From: Populus alba
Lineage: Eukaryota; Streptophyta; Magnoliopsida; Malpighiales; Salicaceae
Reading direction: 5' to 3'
NCBI RefSeq assembly: GCF_005239225.2
Contig: NC_133284.1
Location: forward strand, 50,624,697-50,688,696
Length of the DNA: 64,000 nucleotides
Below are positions 46,286-58,660 of this stretch, piece by piece; position 1 is the stretch's first letter, and each line of letters opens with the position of its first letter. Position numbers and translations under genes: made by a program. The notes beneath the pieces are model-generated. The model had not been told where the DNA came from. It saw only the letters and a list, made by a program, of their open reading frames with translations, and searched no databases.

Positions 46286-46872
46286 TTTATTAGCATAGTT
46301 TTGAAACCCGACCCGGTGGTCGACCCGGTCTAATGACCGGGTCATGGGTTAGATGGGTTGACCCGGGTTGATCCGGGTCAACCCAAAAATTTTTTTTTTT
46401 TAAAGAAAATCCCACATTCTCTCATTCCCCATCATGCACACACTGAAGAAAAAAAACTAGAAAACCTGGAGAGTAAGAGAGAAATTAATTAACTTTTCTC
46501 TTCTAGCTGTCGGTGACTTCTTCTTCTCCAGCAATAGCACCTTGGTCACATACCAATTATGAGCCTCAATATCCAGCAACAGCACGCACACCCAAAACGA
46601 AAAGAGACTGAAGGTCTCCAAACATCTTGGTTGATGAAGGGCACTTCTTCGCATTCAGATAAGAAGAATTCCTTGCTGCTGGGGCTTGCCTGGTCTTTTT
46701 CGCGAGAATCTTTTTTCTTGCAGAACTCTGCGTCCTGGGACTTAATGCTATTGCTGCCATTGCTTGAGTTCTTTGCAACAGCAGGTAAGTTCAGATCTTG
46801 CTGTTCCGGATTGGTGTTTGTCTCCAAGTGAATCGGTCCTTGGATGATGAACTCATCAAGTTCTTTTGACTC

Positions 46873-49501
46873 ACAATTGTCACACCCCCATAAAAAATTA
46901 TAAAGGCACGACATCGGCTGGCGATTTTCGTTGTGTTCTAAGGATTTGGTTCTTTGGAGTCGCCACCTAGTATTTGGTCACTAGGAACCCTAACTGGTCT
47001 TTCAGAGATTCTAAGGCAAGGGACTGGTTGCGTAAAGGGAAGGTACTAGCACCCCTAATACGCCCTACCTAAGGTAAGCTGCTTGGTGTTTGGTTTGCTT
47101 CATAGTCTATGGTGTTGGTGTCTTCTAAACCCGTCAATTTATTTTAGATAGAAATCTAAGGAAATTCCATGTGCTATGAAAGTTTGTTTTTTCCTTTAGT
47201 ATTTCAAAAGTCGGTGACTCGTAAACCGTGGAGAAAAAAAAATTAAAATGTTCTCGATCGTAACCAAAGCTTCTTTCAAACATGTGCGTTGATTTATTAC
47301 TCCCGATAATATTTTGGATGTTCGTCCTTTTAAGGATTTCTTCATCCAAACATTAGCGGTGAACAATAACCACAACTTCTCCTCCCAAAATAAGATTTTT
47401 ATAGTTTTTGGAATATTGGCCAATACCCTTTGGAGTTTTACAAACAGGTTGTAAAATCCACAAATGCAAGAAAATGATTTGTGTTTAAGAAATCCATGCG
47501 AAAACACATTTTCAAAACTTCCAATATTTTTTTTTTCTATATATAAAAGGAACATTCAAAACATGTTAGTGTATTGGCCGTATGCATGAAAACAAAACAT
47601 TTTTTAATAAACATTTTTTTTTTATGAAAACCGGGTATTTTAATACCAGATTTGTATCTTTACAATATAAAAATACAAACCGGTATTGACCCAAAATACA
47701 GTAATAAAATTACAGAAAAATCACAAATTTCTTTGAAATAATTTTTGAAGAATTTTATTTTATTTATTTTTTTTTTTTTTTTTTAGGGCTGGACCCAGCG
47801 GGGCCCACGTGGCTGGGCTGAACCCAGCAGGCCTCATGTGAACAGTGAAATATGTCTGATGTGAACAGTGAATAGCATTTCACTGTTCACGTTAATTATA
47901 TTTATGTGAACAGTGAATTAGCATTTCACTGTTCAAGTGAATTATATTTCACTTGAACAGTGAAATGCAAGGAAATGGTGCATGCACAGCGACGAAGGGG
48001 GTGCAAACCTGGTGGCAGAAATGATGTTAAACACGATGGCGAACACTCCCAGTGATGCTGGTGGCGGTGGAGAGGCAGTTGACGAGGTCTCCCGGTGGTG
48101 CTGACGGTGGCAGTGGCTGGGAAGCGCAACTGTTTTCTGCAGTATTTCTTCTTCTTTATGTAGACGCACGTACCTCTGTCTTCCTCCTTTTTGCTTCTGT
48201 CTGGTTCTTCTCCTCTTGATCCCGGGTGTTTCCTTCTGTCAGCTGTTCATCCTTCTCTGTGTACAATGGTCTCCCCTCTCGGTCGTCCCCTCACTGTCTC
48301 ATTGCTTTTTTTGTTTTGTTTCCTCCTCCCTCTCTTCTCTGTCTGTTCCTTCTCCGGTTTCTTCTCTCTCTCTCTTCGGGTTCTCTCCTCCTCTCTCTCT
48401 TCGGTTTTCTTTGTTTTTTTCTTTGGGTTCTTTTTTTCTTTTCTCCCCTCCTCTCCTTCTTCTCTCTTTCGGTTCTCCATTTATAGAACCAGCGGGCGTG
48501 GCTTCACCGTGGAGCCAAGGAGCGGGTCGAGGAGCGGCTGTCGGGGAGCGGCTGTCCAGGCGGGCCTCCCTCGGCTTCGGCAGCGCGGCGGGTGGTCGGC
48601 CAGTGTCTTCTGTCGGTGGCCCACCGGTGTGGGGCCTCGGTCGGTGACAAGAGGGACCTGCAGAAAAATAAATAATGCAAACTTTTCCTTCTTCCCCGCT
48701 GTAATGTTTGGGGGAAGAAGAAAGTGAACAGTGCCGTTCAAAACGGCACCGTTCGGTCTCCTTTTTTTTTTTTTTTTTTTTTTGCATGAAACGGCGTCAT
48801 TTTGGATAAAACGCGCCGTTCCATTTTAAAATAAAGGCGCCAGAACATTTCTTGAATCAGTCCTTAATCATCTGTGTTCAATTCAATTTCGTCCCTTCCA
48901 ATTTCGGTCCGTCCCCATAGTTGGCCGCGTTTTCCACTTTGATCCTTGGCCTCTGATTTATGCAATTTAGCCCTCAATTGATCAATAAACTTCTAATTTC
49001 TTCAATTAAGCCCCTGGATCAAATTCAAACAGCCCCTTCTATCTTTGCGCCTTCTCCAAATTGGTCCCTGGTTTCGGATTTTTACAATTAAGTCCCTAAT
49101 TGGCCATTAAACTTCAATATTTATGCAATTAAGCCCCTGATTTGACCCAATAAATTCCTAAAAAAAATATATAATTTGGCCCCAGAACTTTAATTTCTTC
49201 TAATTAAAGCCCAAATTGACTTAAAAATCAATTTTTTCTTGCAATCAAATCCTTTAAAATCCAATTAAGTCCATAAACATCCAAATTTGGGCTTCTCCTC
49301 AAAATTTAAATTTCCTTCTCAATAGGGCTCTCATCCTTCAAGAAAATACTGTCAAAAATCCAATCTTTGTATCTTTATACTCCTTGACCAATTTTCTAAC
49401 CATTTTCTGAGTGCTTCTGCCTTCCGTTATTTTTCTAACCTCTTTTGGCTATTTATTTTATTTATTTTTGTGGGGACCCAAAAATGGGTTACAACAACAA
49501 T
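46873..49501 (-). mobile_element. Solo LTR of a gypsy element with ACAAT target duplication
   Basis: LTR 46878-49496 (2619 bp); on the minus strand it begins TGTTGTAACCCATTTTTGGG and ends GGGGTGTGACA. TSD ACAAT at 46873-46877 and 49497-49501. It has no primer site, gag or pol, so it arose by LTR-LTR recombination. It contains the family block GGAGTCGCCACCTAGTATTT (near 46970). Unspliced ORFs at 48190-48790 are low-complexity LTR sequence. Confidence 0.93.
47836..47970. repeat. Cluster of GTGAACAGTGAA inverted repeats in the solo LTR
   Basis: The word GTGAACAGTGAA or its complement TTCACTGTTCAC (or close variants) occurs about seven times in 135 bp, arranged to form several alternative stems, for example 'gtgaacagtgaa' with 'ttcactgttcac' near 47862-47890. 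Confidence 0.85.
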
Positions 49502-49973
49502 ATTGAGGTTCCAGGATTGAAGAATCTTGAGAACAGGTGATGGGATCTTTGGGAAATGAGTCCATGCCAACTTGACTATTGTATGGTTCTGATTTTGGAC
49601 CCGTTGATGCAATTTTACCACTGCTTCCAAGATCTTGAAACGATTCAGTAGAATCTGGCAAATTGCTTCCTTTCCATTCCTCTGCTATTCCTTCAAGATC
49701 AGAAGACTCATCGGCATCATCTTCTGGGAGTTTTTCAAGATCAAAATTTCTTAAAGGTTTGCAATGAGTAGGGATGAACTCAAGGAGATCGGGTCTCAGC
49801 CGAGTTTGTTTGGGTCACCCGGGTTCCGGGTCAACCCACCGGGTCGACCGGGTTTTGCCAGGCCAATTCCCAAACGGGTTTTTACTTAGACCCGGACCGG
49901 TCCCAGGCCTGGGTCGGCCGGGTCCCGGGTCGACCTGCCGGGCTGGTCCGAGTTTTAAAACTATGTTTATTAG

Positions 49974-50675
49974 CATTGGTAAATATTCAATTCCGGGTAA
50001 TTTCAATTCTGAAATTGGTAATAACCTCAACTAACATTCATTACTCCAAATTAATTTTAGAGTTAGATTTATTAGCATTGGTAAATATTCAATTCCGGGT
50101 AATTTCAATTTTGAAATTGGTAATTACTCAACTATGAATAATTCCAACTCTAGTATTGGTAAAAATTCTACTATGAATAATTTCAACTTTGGTGTGGTAA
50201 AAATTCACAACTAAAAAACAATCAGTATATATGTTTTTATTCCTGATTTTGATATCAGTAAATAAATTGATAAGATACATTTATTTATTTTTTGTTTTCT
50301 GAGACATGCACAATTTTTATTTCTTCATTTTTATTTTATTTTATGTTTTTGGAGCTGGGTCCAGCTCAGTCCATGTGGGTTGGGCTTGACCTAGCCAGCC
50401 CGGTCAGGTCACTGGCCCAAACCAACAAGAGGCAAGCGTGGAGTATCTCCACGCGTGCATGCACAATGCGAAGGTAATTAATTTACCTTCGTACAGTGCA
50501 ATGCTCCTCTGAAAATGAGGCAGAGAAAAACGAAAGGATAAACTGGCTTACCTATTTTGCCGGGGACGATGAAGACGACAGTGATGCTCCTCTTGAGTGA
50601 TTGGGCGACACTTAGCAAGAGACCCGTTTCAAACTTCCCTCATGTTCTTTTGGCTTTGCTTCTTTGGCTACTACT
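49974..50675 (-). repeat. Gypsy LTR fragment
   Basis: Parallels 2390-2950 of the first LTR: 'aattccaactct...ggtaaaaattc', then 'agctgggtccagctcagtcc', then 'gaaggtaattaatttacctt'. A 103-bp tandem repeat ('aattttagagttagatttat') precedes it at 49966-50150. Hairpins GCGTGGAG/CTCCACGC and CGAAGGTAA/TTACCTTCG are conserved. Confidence 0.75.
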
Positions 50676-50733
50676 TGTTGTAACCCATTTTTGGGTCCCC
50701 ACAAAAAAAAATTATATATATATAATAACTGTT
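50676..50733 (+). repeat. Start of another gypsy LTR
   Basis: Begins TGTTGTAACCCATTTTTGGG and continues to 'tatatatataataac', like the start of the LTR at 55988. Cut short by the next LTR at 50734. Confidence 0.65.
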
Positions 50734-52618
50734 GTTACTCATTTTTGAGCCATACGTGCTATTGGAGATGGTGTATAGCTCAGGAGTTTAGGCTAATTAG
50801 GAGTCTTTTAAATGATAAATTCGTTCCTTTTCTATCTGGTTTCTAAGGTTAGATAAATCCCTCAGAAGCTGCACTAAAAAATTAGCTCTGCCGTTGTTGC
50901 AATTTTTTGTTCCAACTTAGGTTTTGATTCTAATGCAATATCCGACCATCTCGGCTATATTTTGTCACTCATAACATGTTGAAAATTTACCTACACTTTT
51001 ATTGGGTCCTAGGGCTCGCTATTTTATGGCAGACTCTCAGTCATATCGGGATACCCGACATTCGTCAGTTTTCGAATCAGATCAGGAGACCATTTTTTTT
51101 TACCAACTAGATTGCAACCCAATTCTGTTCTGTAAAACGATTTTATCTCACCTTGAATCCTTCATGAAAGTTGTAGTTCTACATGTGTAGATGAATTTGG
51201 GTTTTTGAATCACTTGATTTCGATATCAGAAGCTCAAGATATTCATGTTTGAATATCTTACGAGGAAACAAAAATTCTGCCGCAAAACTTTTCTGCCGCA
51301 GAAAGGATTTCTGCCCCCGAGTTTGCAAGACTGAAATGAAAAAAACTGAAGTAAGGGAGTTAATTGCAGATAAAAATGGGAAGAAACTTGGCTGGGTTTT
51401 GGGAAAAAATAGAAAAATGGATAGGATCAGTAAAAGACAGAAAAAATCTGTCACCATGAATTACGTGGCTGCTGCTGTATTTCTTTTGCAGCAATACAAA
51501 CGACGCCGTCATACATTACTTCGCATTTATTCTTTTCTTTCTTCAGCTAAGGAAAGCAGCGGCACCGTTTTGAAACAGCCCCTGTGGCACTGTTTATGTG
51601 CATTGTTCAGAACGGTACCGTCCCTCTGCAACCGTTGCCTGCTAATTTTTGAAAACCTCTCGTCCTTGCACCCTCTGCAACCTGGCATATACAACACAAC
51701 CCCCCTTTTCACGCAAAAATTTACAGCTGCAACTCATAGCTCCAGTCCAAGGAAACCGCTTTGCCCCTCACTGTGCCAGCTGTGAAACAAGACGCAAAGA
51801 GGAGCCTCATCATCATCTAAGGGCTGAGATTGTTTCCCTAACAGAGACGGTGGAGATGAGAGAATGTGAGGGTGGTCTCCAGTTCAGGCATATATATGAG
51901 ACTGCTTGGTAAAACGAAAGGAGGAGGAGAAAAAAAGGGAAGGAGGCGGAGAAGAGTAGAAAAGAGAGAGAAGGGAGAGAAGCAGAAAATCAGTTCAAGG
52001 AGGAGGGAAGATCACTGTCAGCTCATCTTACCTTGCCGAAAAGGATTTCACAAAACTCTAAAAAGGGTTTTAAAGAAGCTCCTAACGGCAGAAAGGGGAA
52101 GGCTTTCTTTGGTCTTCAGAATCAGCAAAGCAAAGGTTTTTCCACCTTTCTACACTTCCTCGTCTGCAAGCTACATCAGCAGGATTTAGCCCGTGATCAT
52201 GCTCTTCAAAGTTCGTTCCTTTTACATTGAAACTGGTATGGCAGTTCTTTTTTTTCTCGCATGAAACTAGTCTGGCAGTGTTCCTATATTGATGAAAGGA
52301 GATAGGTCATGAGTCACACTACCTAGGATTGTGGGTTTAAAATCTTGCTTTCAGAATTTCGCCCCCCCCCCCCCCCCCCGACGTGACAAGTTTATTTTGG
52401 TGCAGGATTAATAACTTTAGCTATGATGCCTGTGGTTTAATTGGTGCAATTAACCGTTGTTTTGAGTTTCAATCAGGACTTTGGTCCCCCCCGTGTGACC
52501 AACTTATTTTTCTGATATTTTTGCTAGCTACAACTGTGATGTTTGCATTTAATATTTGTGATAAATAATGCTTTTAATAAAAAATATAAAAATATATTTT
52601 TGTGTGTTGCATACGGCC
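50734..52618 (+). repeat. Gypsy LTR of another subfamily, part 1
   Basis: Begins TGTTGTTACTCATTTTTGAG. A single-copy-looking leader (51000-52300) follows with C/T- and A/G-rich parts and short ORFs that I do not accept as genes. A run of about 18 C lies at 52363-52379. It is interrupted at 52619 by a solo LTR and resumes at 54750. Confidence 0.6.
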
Positions 52619-54749
52619 TGTTACTACCCAATTTTTGACCCATGTTTTTGATATATTTTCAAAAAATTCCAAAAAATAGAGAAAAACAAAGAAAATCCAA
52701 AAAATATGTTTTTAATATATTTTCGTCATTTTAGCATTTTCAACGTCGTCTAAAAAGAATTTAATTTTTCAAACGCGTTCGACTTTTCACGTGTCGTTTT
52801 TAAAATCATTGATTTTCCTCATCGAGTCGACGTTGATATTGCTCATTTTCAAAAAATACAAAAAAACAAGAAAAATCAAATTTTACAAAAAAAGAAAGTT
52901 AAGGGACCAATTTTGAAAACTTGGCAATATTTTTTGCCTATAAATACTGGTTTCCAACACTTACAAGGGGGCAATGGTGTAAAGAGGAGAGAAACACAAA
53001 AAAACCCTAAAAACATAAACTTAACTCTCTACCCACACAAACCAGCCGCCGGCTCCTGACCAAAAAATAGCCTCCGTTCCCCGGGGTCCTTGGTTGTTGT
53101 TTTCAGAAGAGAGCCAAGGACCCCCTGATTGATTGCTCCCAACCCGGTTGGGACTTTGCTCTCCCGAAACAGTCGCTGCTGCTTCTCAACCAAAACCCCC
53201 CCCCCTCTGGTTTGATTTTATTTTTTTTCCTACAGCCGCCGGCCACAAACACAAGCCAAAACAGCTGCTCCCCACCCGGTTTTGATTTTTTTTTTTCGGA
53301 ACCAGCCCCCTTTCCCCTTCTCTTCTTCTCATTTTCCCTCGCCGCTCCTTCATCCCCTCTCAACCGGTCTTCTCCGTCAGCAGCAGCATCCTCCACGGAC
53401 CCAGATCGGTCCGCCGCTCCTTCATCCTCTCTCGCCGGCCGCCTCTCCATCAACATCGGAGGCTTTCCCTCAGTGGCATCTTCTTCCCCCTTCGGTCTCC
53501 ATCATCAGCCAGCCACACCAGCCTTCCCATCAGCAACGGCTGTTTCCCCTTCGGTTTCCTCTCCCAGCGGCGCCCGAACAGCAGCGCCATCAACATCGTC
53601 TTCTTCTCCCTTAGCAGACGGTCACCAGCAACGGCGAAGCAGCACCGACAGATCAGCCGCCTCCCTACCTCCCCCCGATCTCTTCCTCGCCATCGACACC
53701 GGAGGTTCCTCCAGTAGCAGCCGACACACGGCGCCCACAGACCCACCTCCAGAACAGCCCTGCAGTGGCCACCGCAGCCGGCCATCACCGATCTGCAGCC
53801 GGCGAAAGAAGAGGACAGATCTGCAAGAAAAAAAAAACAGATCTAAAAATGAAATCAAAAACTTAAAATCAACTGCCTTGTGTGTATCTTTGGGTCTTTG
53901 CAGGTGACGGTGAACCCACAGCCGGCGTGGGAAGAAGAGAGGAAGACGTGACCGACCCCCCTGTTTCTTCGGTGTTCCATGTGGCGGCGCGTGAACCCAC
54001 GCGCCACCAGTGATGGTGGTGCGTGGGGAGACGCGCCGCCGGTGCTCTGCTGTCCTTTGCCTTCACAGAAGTGGTTCCAGCACTGTTAAGGAATTGTTGA
54101 AATGGCTGTTTTGTAGTTTTAGAATTGTTTAATGTAATTTTTGCTTAATGTAATTTTTGTTAGTTTTGAGTTTTTGTGCTTTGTAAATGATGTAAAAGAA
54201 AATAAAAAGAAAAGAAAAGAAAAGAAAAGAAAAAGAGAAAGTGATAATAAAAAAAAAAAAAAAAAAAAAAATGCTTGTGTGTGCTTGTATGTTTGTTTTT
54301 TTATTTATTTATGTTATTGAATTAAAAATCAAAAAAGGACAAAAAGAATTATTTGTTAATTTAAATATGGTTAAATATCTCAAGGACAAATAAAATCAAG
54401 TTGTATTTTCTATGAAAATATGAGGACAAGTTTCTACATATATTCGGGGATTTAATAACTGATTTATTCAAGCCTAAGAATTTAATTAATATTTTAAATT
54501 TTCAAATCACATCAAAACACGAAGCAGCTTATCTCAGATAGGGTGTGTTAGGGGTGCTAATACCTTCCCTAACCACAAGCAGTCCCTTACCCATGATCTC
54601 TGACAAGACCAGTACATCAGGTTTCCTAGTAGCCCTCAATAAATTACTAGGTGGCGACTCCCACGAACGAATTCAAAGCAAACACAAAACAAGACAAATC
54701 GCCAGCCGATGTCACGCGCCAGGATTTTTTTTTGGGGTGCGACACGGCC
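52614..54749 (+). mobile_element. Second solo LTR, CGGCC target duplication
   Basis: LTR 52619-54744 (2126 bp) begins TGTTACTACCCAATTTTTGA and ends GGGGTGCGACA. TSD CGGCC at 52614-52618 and 54745-54749. Contains the reverse of the family block (ACTAGGTGGCGACTCCC near 54645). A proline/serine-rich ORF at 53212-53907 and its antisense partners come from C-rich leader sequence. AG-rich (AAAAG)n at 54200-54240 and an A-run at 54250-54271. Confidence 0.92.
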
Positions 54750-54911
54750 AATACCCTAACATGCTTTTTATGCCTTTTAAAAAACAAATATTTGAACTTT
54801 CAAAAATGTGTTTTCGCATGGATTTCTTAAACACAACAAAAAATTATTTTCTTGCATCTTGGATTTTACAACATGTTTGTAAATTCCAAAGAGTGTTGGC
54901 CAATATTCCTA
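54750..54911 (+). repeat. Gypsy LTR of another subfamily, part 2
   Basis: Continues the LTR interrupted at 52619: 'tttcgcatggatttctta', 'ggattttacaacatgtttgt', 'gttggccaatattcc', which parallel 47400-47560 on the opposite strand. It ends abruptly at integrase sequence. Confidence 0.6.
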
Positions 54912-55506
54912 ACCTAATATCTCCTTGGCCATTTGCAATGTGGGGAATTGACGTGATCGATCCTGTTAACCCAAAAGCTAGCAATGGTCATAGATTCATC
55001 CTCGTAGCTATTAACTACTTCACAAAATGGGTGGAAGCTAATTCGTTTGCCTACGTAACACAGAAGGTAGTGAAGAGGTTTGTAGAAAAGGATTTGATTT
55101 GTCGATATGGTCCTCCAGAAAGATAGTGACAGATAATGCACAGAATTTAAACGGAAAAATGATAGTGGAGCTATGTACTAAATGGAAGATCAAGCATTTG
55201 AATTTCTCACCATACCGGCCAAAAATGAATGGCGCAGGAGAAGCCACCAACAAGAACATCAAAAAGATTATTCAAAAAATGGTAGTCACGTATAGAGATT
55301 ATTCAAAAGATGAGTTGTTTCAAGAAGGGGATCTAGTATTGAAGAAAATATTGTCGTTACCCGGAGAAGATCAAAGCAAATGGGCACCAAATTACGAGGG
55401 TCCTTACATAGTAAACAAGGCATTCGTAGTAAAGTTGGCTAGAATGGATGGAGAAGACCTAGCTCCACCTGTGAATTCCGACTCTGTAAAAAGATATTAT
55501 GCTTGA
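54912..55506 (+). pseudogene. Gypsy integrase, internally deleted and frameshifted
   Basis: The first frame reads SPWPFAMWGIDVIDPVNP, then FILVAINYFTKWVEANSF and ends at ICRYGPPER near 55126. The second frame (from 55099) carries IVTDNAQNLNGKMIVEL and GAGEATNKNIKKIIQKM. The D, D and E of the catalytic triad are visible (WGIDVI, VTDNAQN, GAGEAT). After VVTYRDYS it jumps to GDLVLKKILS and ends NSDSVKRYYA, so about 110 residues of the usual domain are missing. Gag, protease and RT are absent upstream. Confidence 0.85.
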
Positions 55507-55987
55507 TGTATGCTCCTAAATCAATAAAGTGAAGTTTGGCCATCAATTTCTTTCTTATTTCATTGCATTGATCTCACAACACTCAATTTATTTTCTAGAA
55601 TGAAGAATCTTAAAAGGTGGAAGAGAAGAGAAGAAAGATAAGAATAGAGTTTGTCAATCCTAATAGTGCATATTTTTTTGAAATTTGTTTTTTCATTTTT
55701 CGTTATCTCATCACTCGCTAAAAGATTTATCATCGGTGGAATGAATTTTTTTTCTTTATATAAAAGCCCAGACTAGGATCACATCCCCACACTGGGGGCA
55801 ATAAAAGATGTTTCATAAAAAGTTTCGATCATAGTTTTTGGGCTGAGGAGGATTACTGTAAGGACAAAGTTTCAGATCGATCAAGCTTCAACAAGATCAG
55901 CTTTGGAAATTCAGTTTTGGTTTATCTTTATAAAACTTACTGCGCAAAACCCCTGCTCTGTAAGTATTATAAATAGGGGGCATCTGT
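55507..55987 (+). other. Gypsy 3' untranslated region and polypurine tract
   Basis: Non-coding link from integrase to the LTR. AATAGGGGGCATC just before the LTR start at 55988 is a typical gypsy polypurine tract. Confidence 0.75.
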
Positions 55988-56052
55988 TATAACCTATTTT
56001 TGGGTCCCCACACAAAAATAAAAAAATAAAAATATATATATAATAATAACAA

Positions 56053-56088
<36 letters not shown>

Positions 56089-58660
56089 AATAAATAATAA
56101 AATAAAATAAAATAATAAAATAATAATAATAAATAAATAAATATATAACTGGAAGAAATTAGAAAAAAATAATAGGAGGCGGGAGCGCTCAGAAAATGGT
56201 CAGAAAAATTGGTTACGGAGGTTAAAAATACAAAGATTGGAATTTTGACAGTATATTCTTGAATGATGTGAGCCTTATTGGAAAAGAAAATTTAAATTTG
56301 AAGAGAAAAGTCCAAAATTGGATGTTTATGGATTTAATTGGATTTTATTGAAGGTTTAATTGAATTTATAGAGGGTTCGATTGTAAGAAAAATGGATTTT
56401 TAAGTTAATTTGGGCTTTAATTGGAAGAAATTAAAGTTTTGGGGTCAAATTATAATTTTTAAGAGTTGATTTGGTCAAATCAGGGGCTTAATTGCATAAA
56501 TATTGAAGTTTAATGGCCAATTAGGGACTTAATTAAGGAAATTCAAAACCAAGGACCAAATTGGAAAAGGCGCGTAAATATAGGGGCTATAATTAACAAA
56601 ATCAGGGGCTAAATTGAAGAAATTGAAAGTTTATTGATCAATTGAGGGTCAAATTGCATAAATCAGAGGCCCAAGGATCAAAGTGGAAAAGGCGACCAAC
56701 TATAAGGGCGACGATTGACGTTTTCAGGGGTGCAATTGAAATGAATAAAAGATAATTAAGGACTGATTTGGAAGTTGACGTGTTGGCGCCACATTTACAT
56801 GAAACGGTGTGTTTTGTCCAAAACGACGCTATTTCATGTTGAAAAAAAAGAAGACAAAAGAAGAAGAGCAAAATAGTGTCATTTTGAACAACATTGTTCC
56901 CCTTTCTCCTTCCCCTAGACGTGCAGCAGGGGAAGGCAGATTTTTTTTCTTCTTCTTTCTTCATTAAACCCTGTCAGCCGCGTGCCCTGTCAAAACCCGA
57001 CCCCCCACGCACTTTCATGATGAGAAACCGAGGGAGCCATGCCCTGCCAGCCATGCCCACTGGCTAACCAACTCGGCGTTGTGGCAGGGCAGCCAGCCCT
57101 GCTCCCGATACGCTGCCATAGGGTGGCAATAGGGACGCCCTCACTCCCTTTTGTCCTATAAATACCCCCAACGCCAGCACGTGAGGGAGGGAAAAAAAGG
57201 GACCAAGAGGAGGAACCAAAAGAGAGGAACTAAAGAGAAATTAAAAAAACAAATCGAAGAGAGTTAATAAACCGAACAAACTAAAGAGAACCATTAAGAA
57301 AACCAAACGGGGAGGAAGGAAAAGCTTGAAACGGGGTAGGAAACTTGAAAACAAACCGGGAGGATAAAGGGAAACCACTGAAAAACGAAAGTAGAGGAAA
57401 GGAAATGGAGGAGAAGGGAAGAGGAGGAATCTTTCTCTCTCTGTCGTTTGAAACCACAGCACTGCCGCTTGGAGCCGCCGTCCGTGAGCCACGACACTGC
57501 CACCGGCCTCCACCGCAACATCGCCAGCGAAGCAGCCAGACCAGCAATGCATCGCCTCCTCTGTGCTAGGTAAACTCTTATTCACTTTTATTTGATTTCG
57601 GTGCCATACTTTTCCTCCTGCATGCAGAATTCGTTTTGCGTGCAGGAGGATAGGGGGAAATAACCCCCCCGTCAGTTATGTGGCTGGGCCAGGTTGATTC
57701 TGGCCCAACATTGTTGTTTTTCTTTCTCTGGGCCAGGCTGGTTCCGGCCCAGTCCCTTTTTGGGTCGGGATCGGCCCAACCCTCAGGGTCTGAGTCCGGC
57801 CTAGCCCGACCCACTTACTATTATATATTATTTATTATAATGTTTTTATATTATTTATATATAAATAGATATATATTAAAAAATAAAAATAAAATCTAAA
57901 AAATCCTTAAAACTTTTTGTTGATTTTCCTGCATATTTTTTATTAAAATTGCTTGATATTGGATTGTATTTTTATACCGTAAAGATACAAATTTAGTAGT
58001 AAAATACCCGGTTTTTGTCAAAACATCGAAAAAGAAATTTAAAAATAAAAAATTCTTTGCTTTCAAAAATTCTAAAAAAAAAAATCCTAAAAAAATATTG
58101 TTGATTTTCCTACCTATTTTTATCAAAATCGCTCAATATAAGTTTGTTAGAACCATGAGAACTAGGCTAATATTTCAAAAATTCTAAAAAAATCTTTTAG
58201 TTTTCTTTTAGTATTTGGAATTACGAATTTATACGTAAAACGTATTCCAGATATTAAAAATAAAGTTTTTTTGTATAGATGTTAGAATGGTTAGGATTTT
58301 ACCCAATAAGATAAAGACCTCCTTACCGAAGAGGATTTTTCTTGAACTGTAGACAAACCAACAATTAGAAATACAATAACACCTTAGCTTTTATCAGACA
58401 ATCAAACAATGCAACTTACCTTAGGTAAGGCATATTTGGGGTGCTAATACCTTCCCTTTACGCAATCAGTCCCCGTACTTAATCTCGAAGACCAGTTAAG
58501 GTTCCTAGTGACCAAAATACTAGGTGGCGACTCCCATTCCATTTTCCACCGATAAAAGACAAGAATTTCTTGTCTTCTCATATTTGCCATATAGGTATAG
58601 ATACATTTTTAGATTTAAAGTGGAACCAACATTTCGCCGCGACGCCGCACACGTGCGACA
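55988..58660 (+). repeat. 3' LTR of the integrase-bearing gypsy element
   Basis: 2673 bp, begins TGTTATAACCTATTTTTGGG and ends CACACGTGCGACA. Includes a (TAA)n tract at 56040-56140, 'gggcttaattgcata...' leader-like repeats, and the conserved block ACTAGGTGGCGACTCCC near 58520. The flank GTTTT at 58661 does not match the bases before the similar LTR start at 50676 (CTACT), so the element ends do not form a normal TSD pair. Confidence 0.82.

Larger units (their letters stand above)
46590..49780 (-). pseudogene. Unidentified captured gene fragment, split by the solo LTR
   Basis: On the minus strand 49780-49497 reads LEKLPEDDADESSDLEGIAE, then NLPDSTESFQDLGSSGKIAS. Reading resumes after the LTR at 46877 with CESKELDEFIIQGPIHLET, then FLSECEEVPFINQDVW near 46610. 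Counting the ACAAT target duplication once, the frame runs straight across the insertion. The text is acidic and serine-rich, typical of a disordered region of a nuclear protein, but I do not recognise the family. Confidence 0.6.
46286..49973. mobile_element. CATAG-ended DNA transposon (hAT-like, 8-bp TSD), split by a solo LTR
   Basis: Starts CATAGTTTTGAAACCCG at 46294 and ends GAGTTTTAAAACTATG at 49965. TTTATTAG flanks both sides (46286-46293 and 49966-49973). The uninterrupted target lies in the neighbouring tandem copy at 50068-50075. Subterminal zones are GC-rich with GACCCGG/CCGGGTC words. Without the solo LTR it is about 1.05 kb and has no transposase, only a gene fragment on the minus strand. 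An 8-bp TSD suggests the hAT superfamily; this is an inference since the terminal bases are unusual. Confidence 0.85.

Noticed and set aside
48190..48790. Several long overlapping ORFs on both strands
   Set aside because: All come from C/T-rich LTR leader sequence inside a solo LTR with perfect TSD; their composition is low-complexity and no domain is seen.
51249..52230. ORFs of 107-178 residues
   Set aside because: They lie within LTR leader sequence of a gypsy subfamily, overlap each other in frames and show no domain.
53103..53907. Proline/serine-rich ORF of 231 codons and its antisense partners
   Set aside because: Lies in the C-rich part of the second solo LTR; sense and antisense are both open because of composition.
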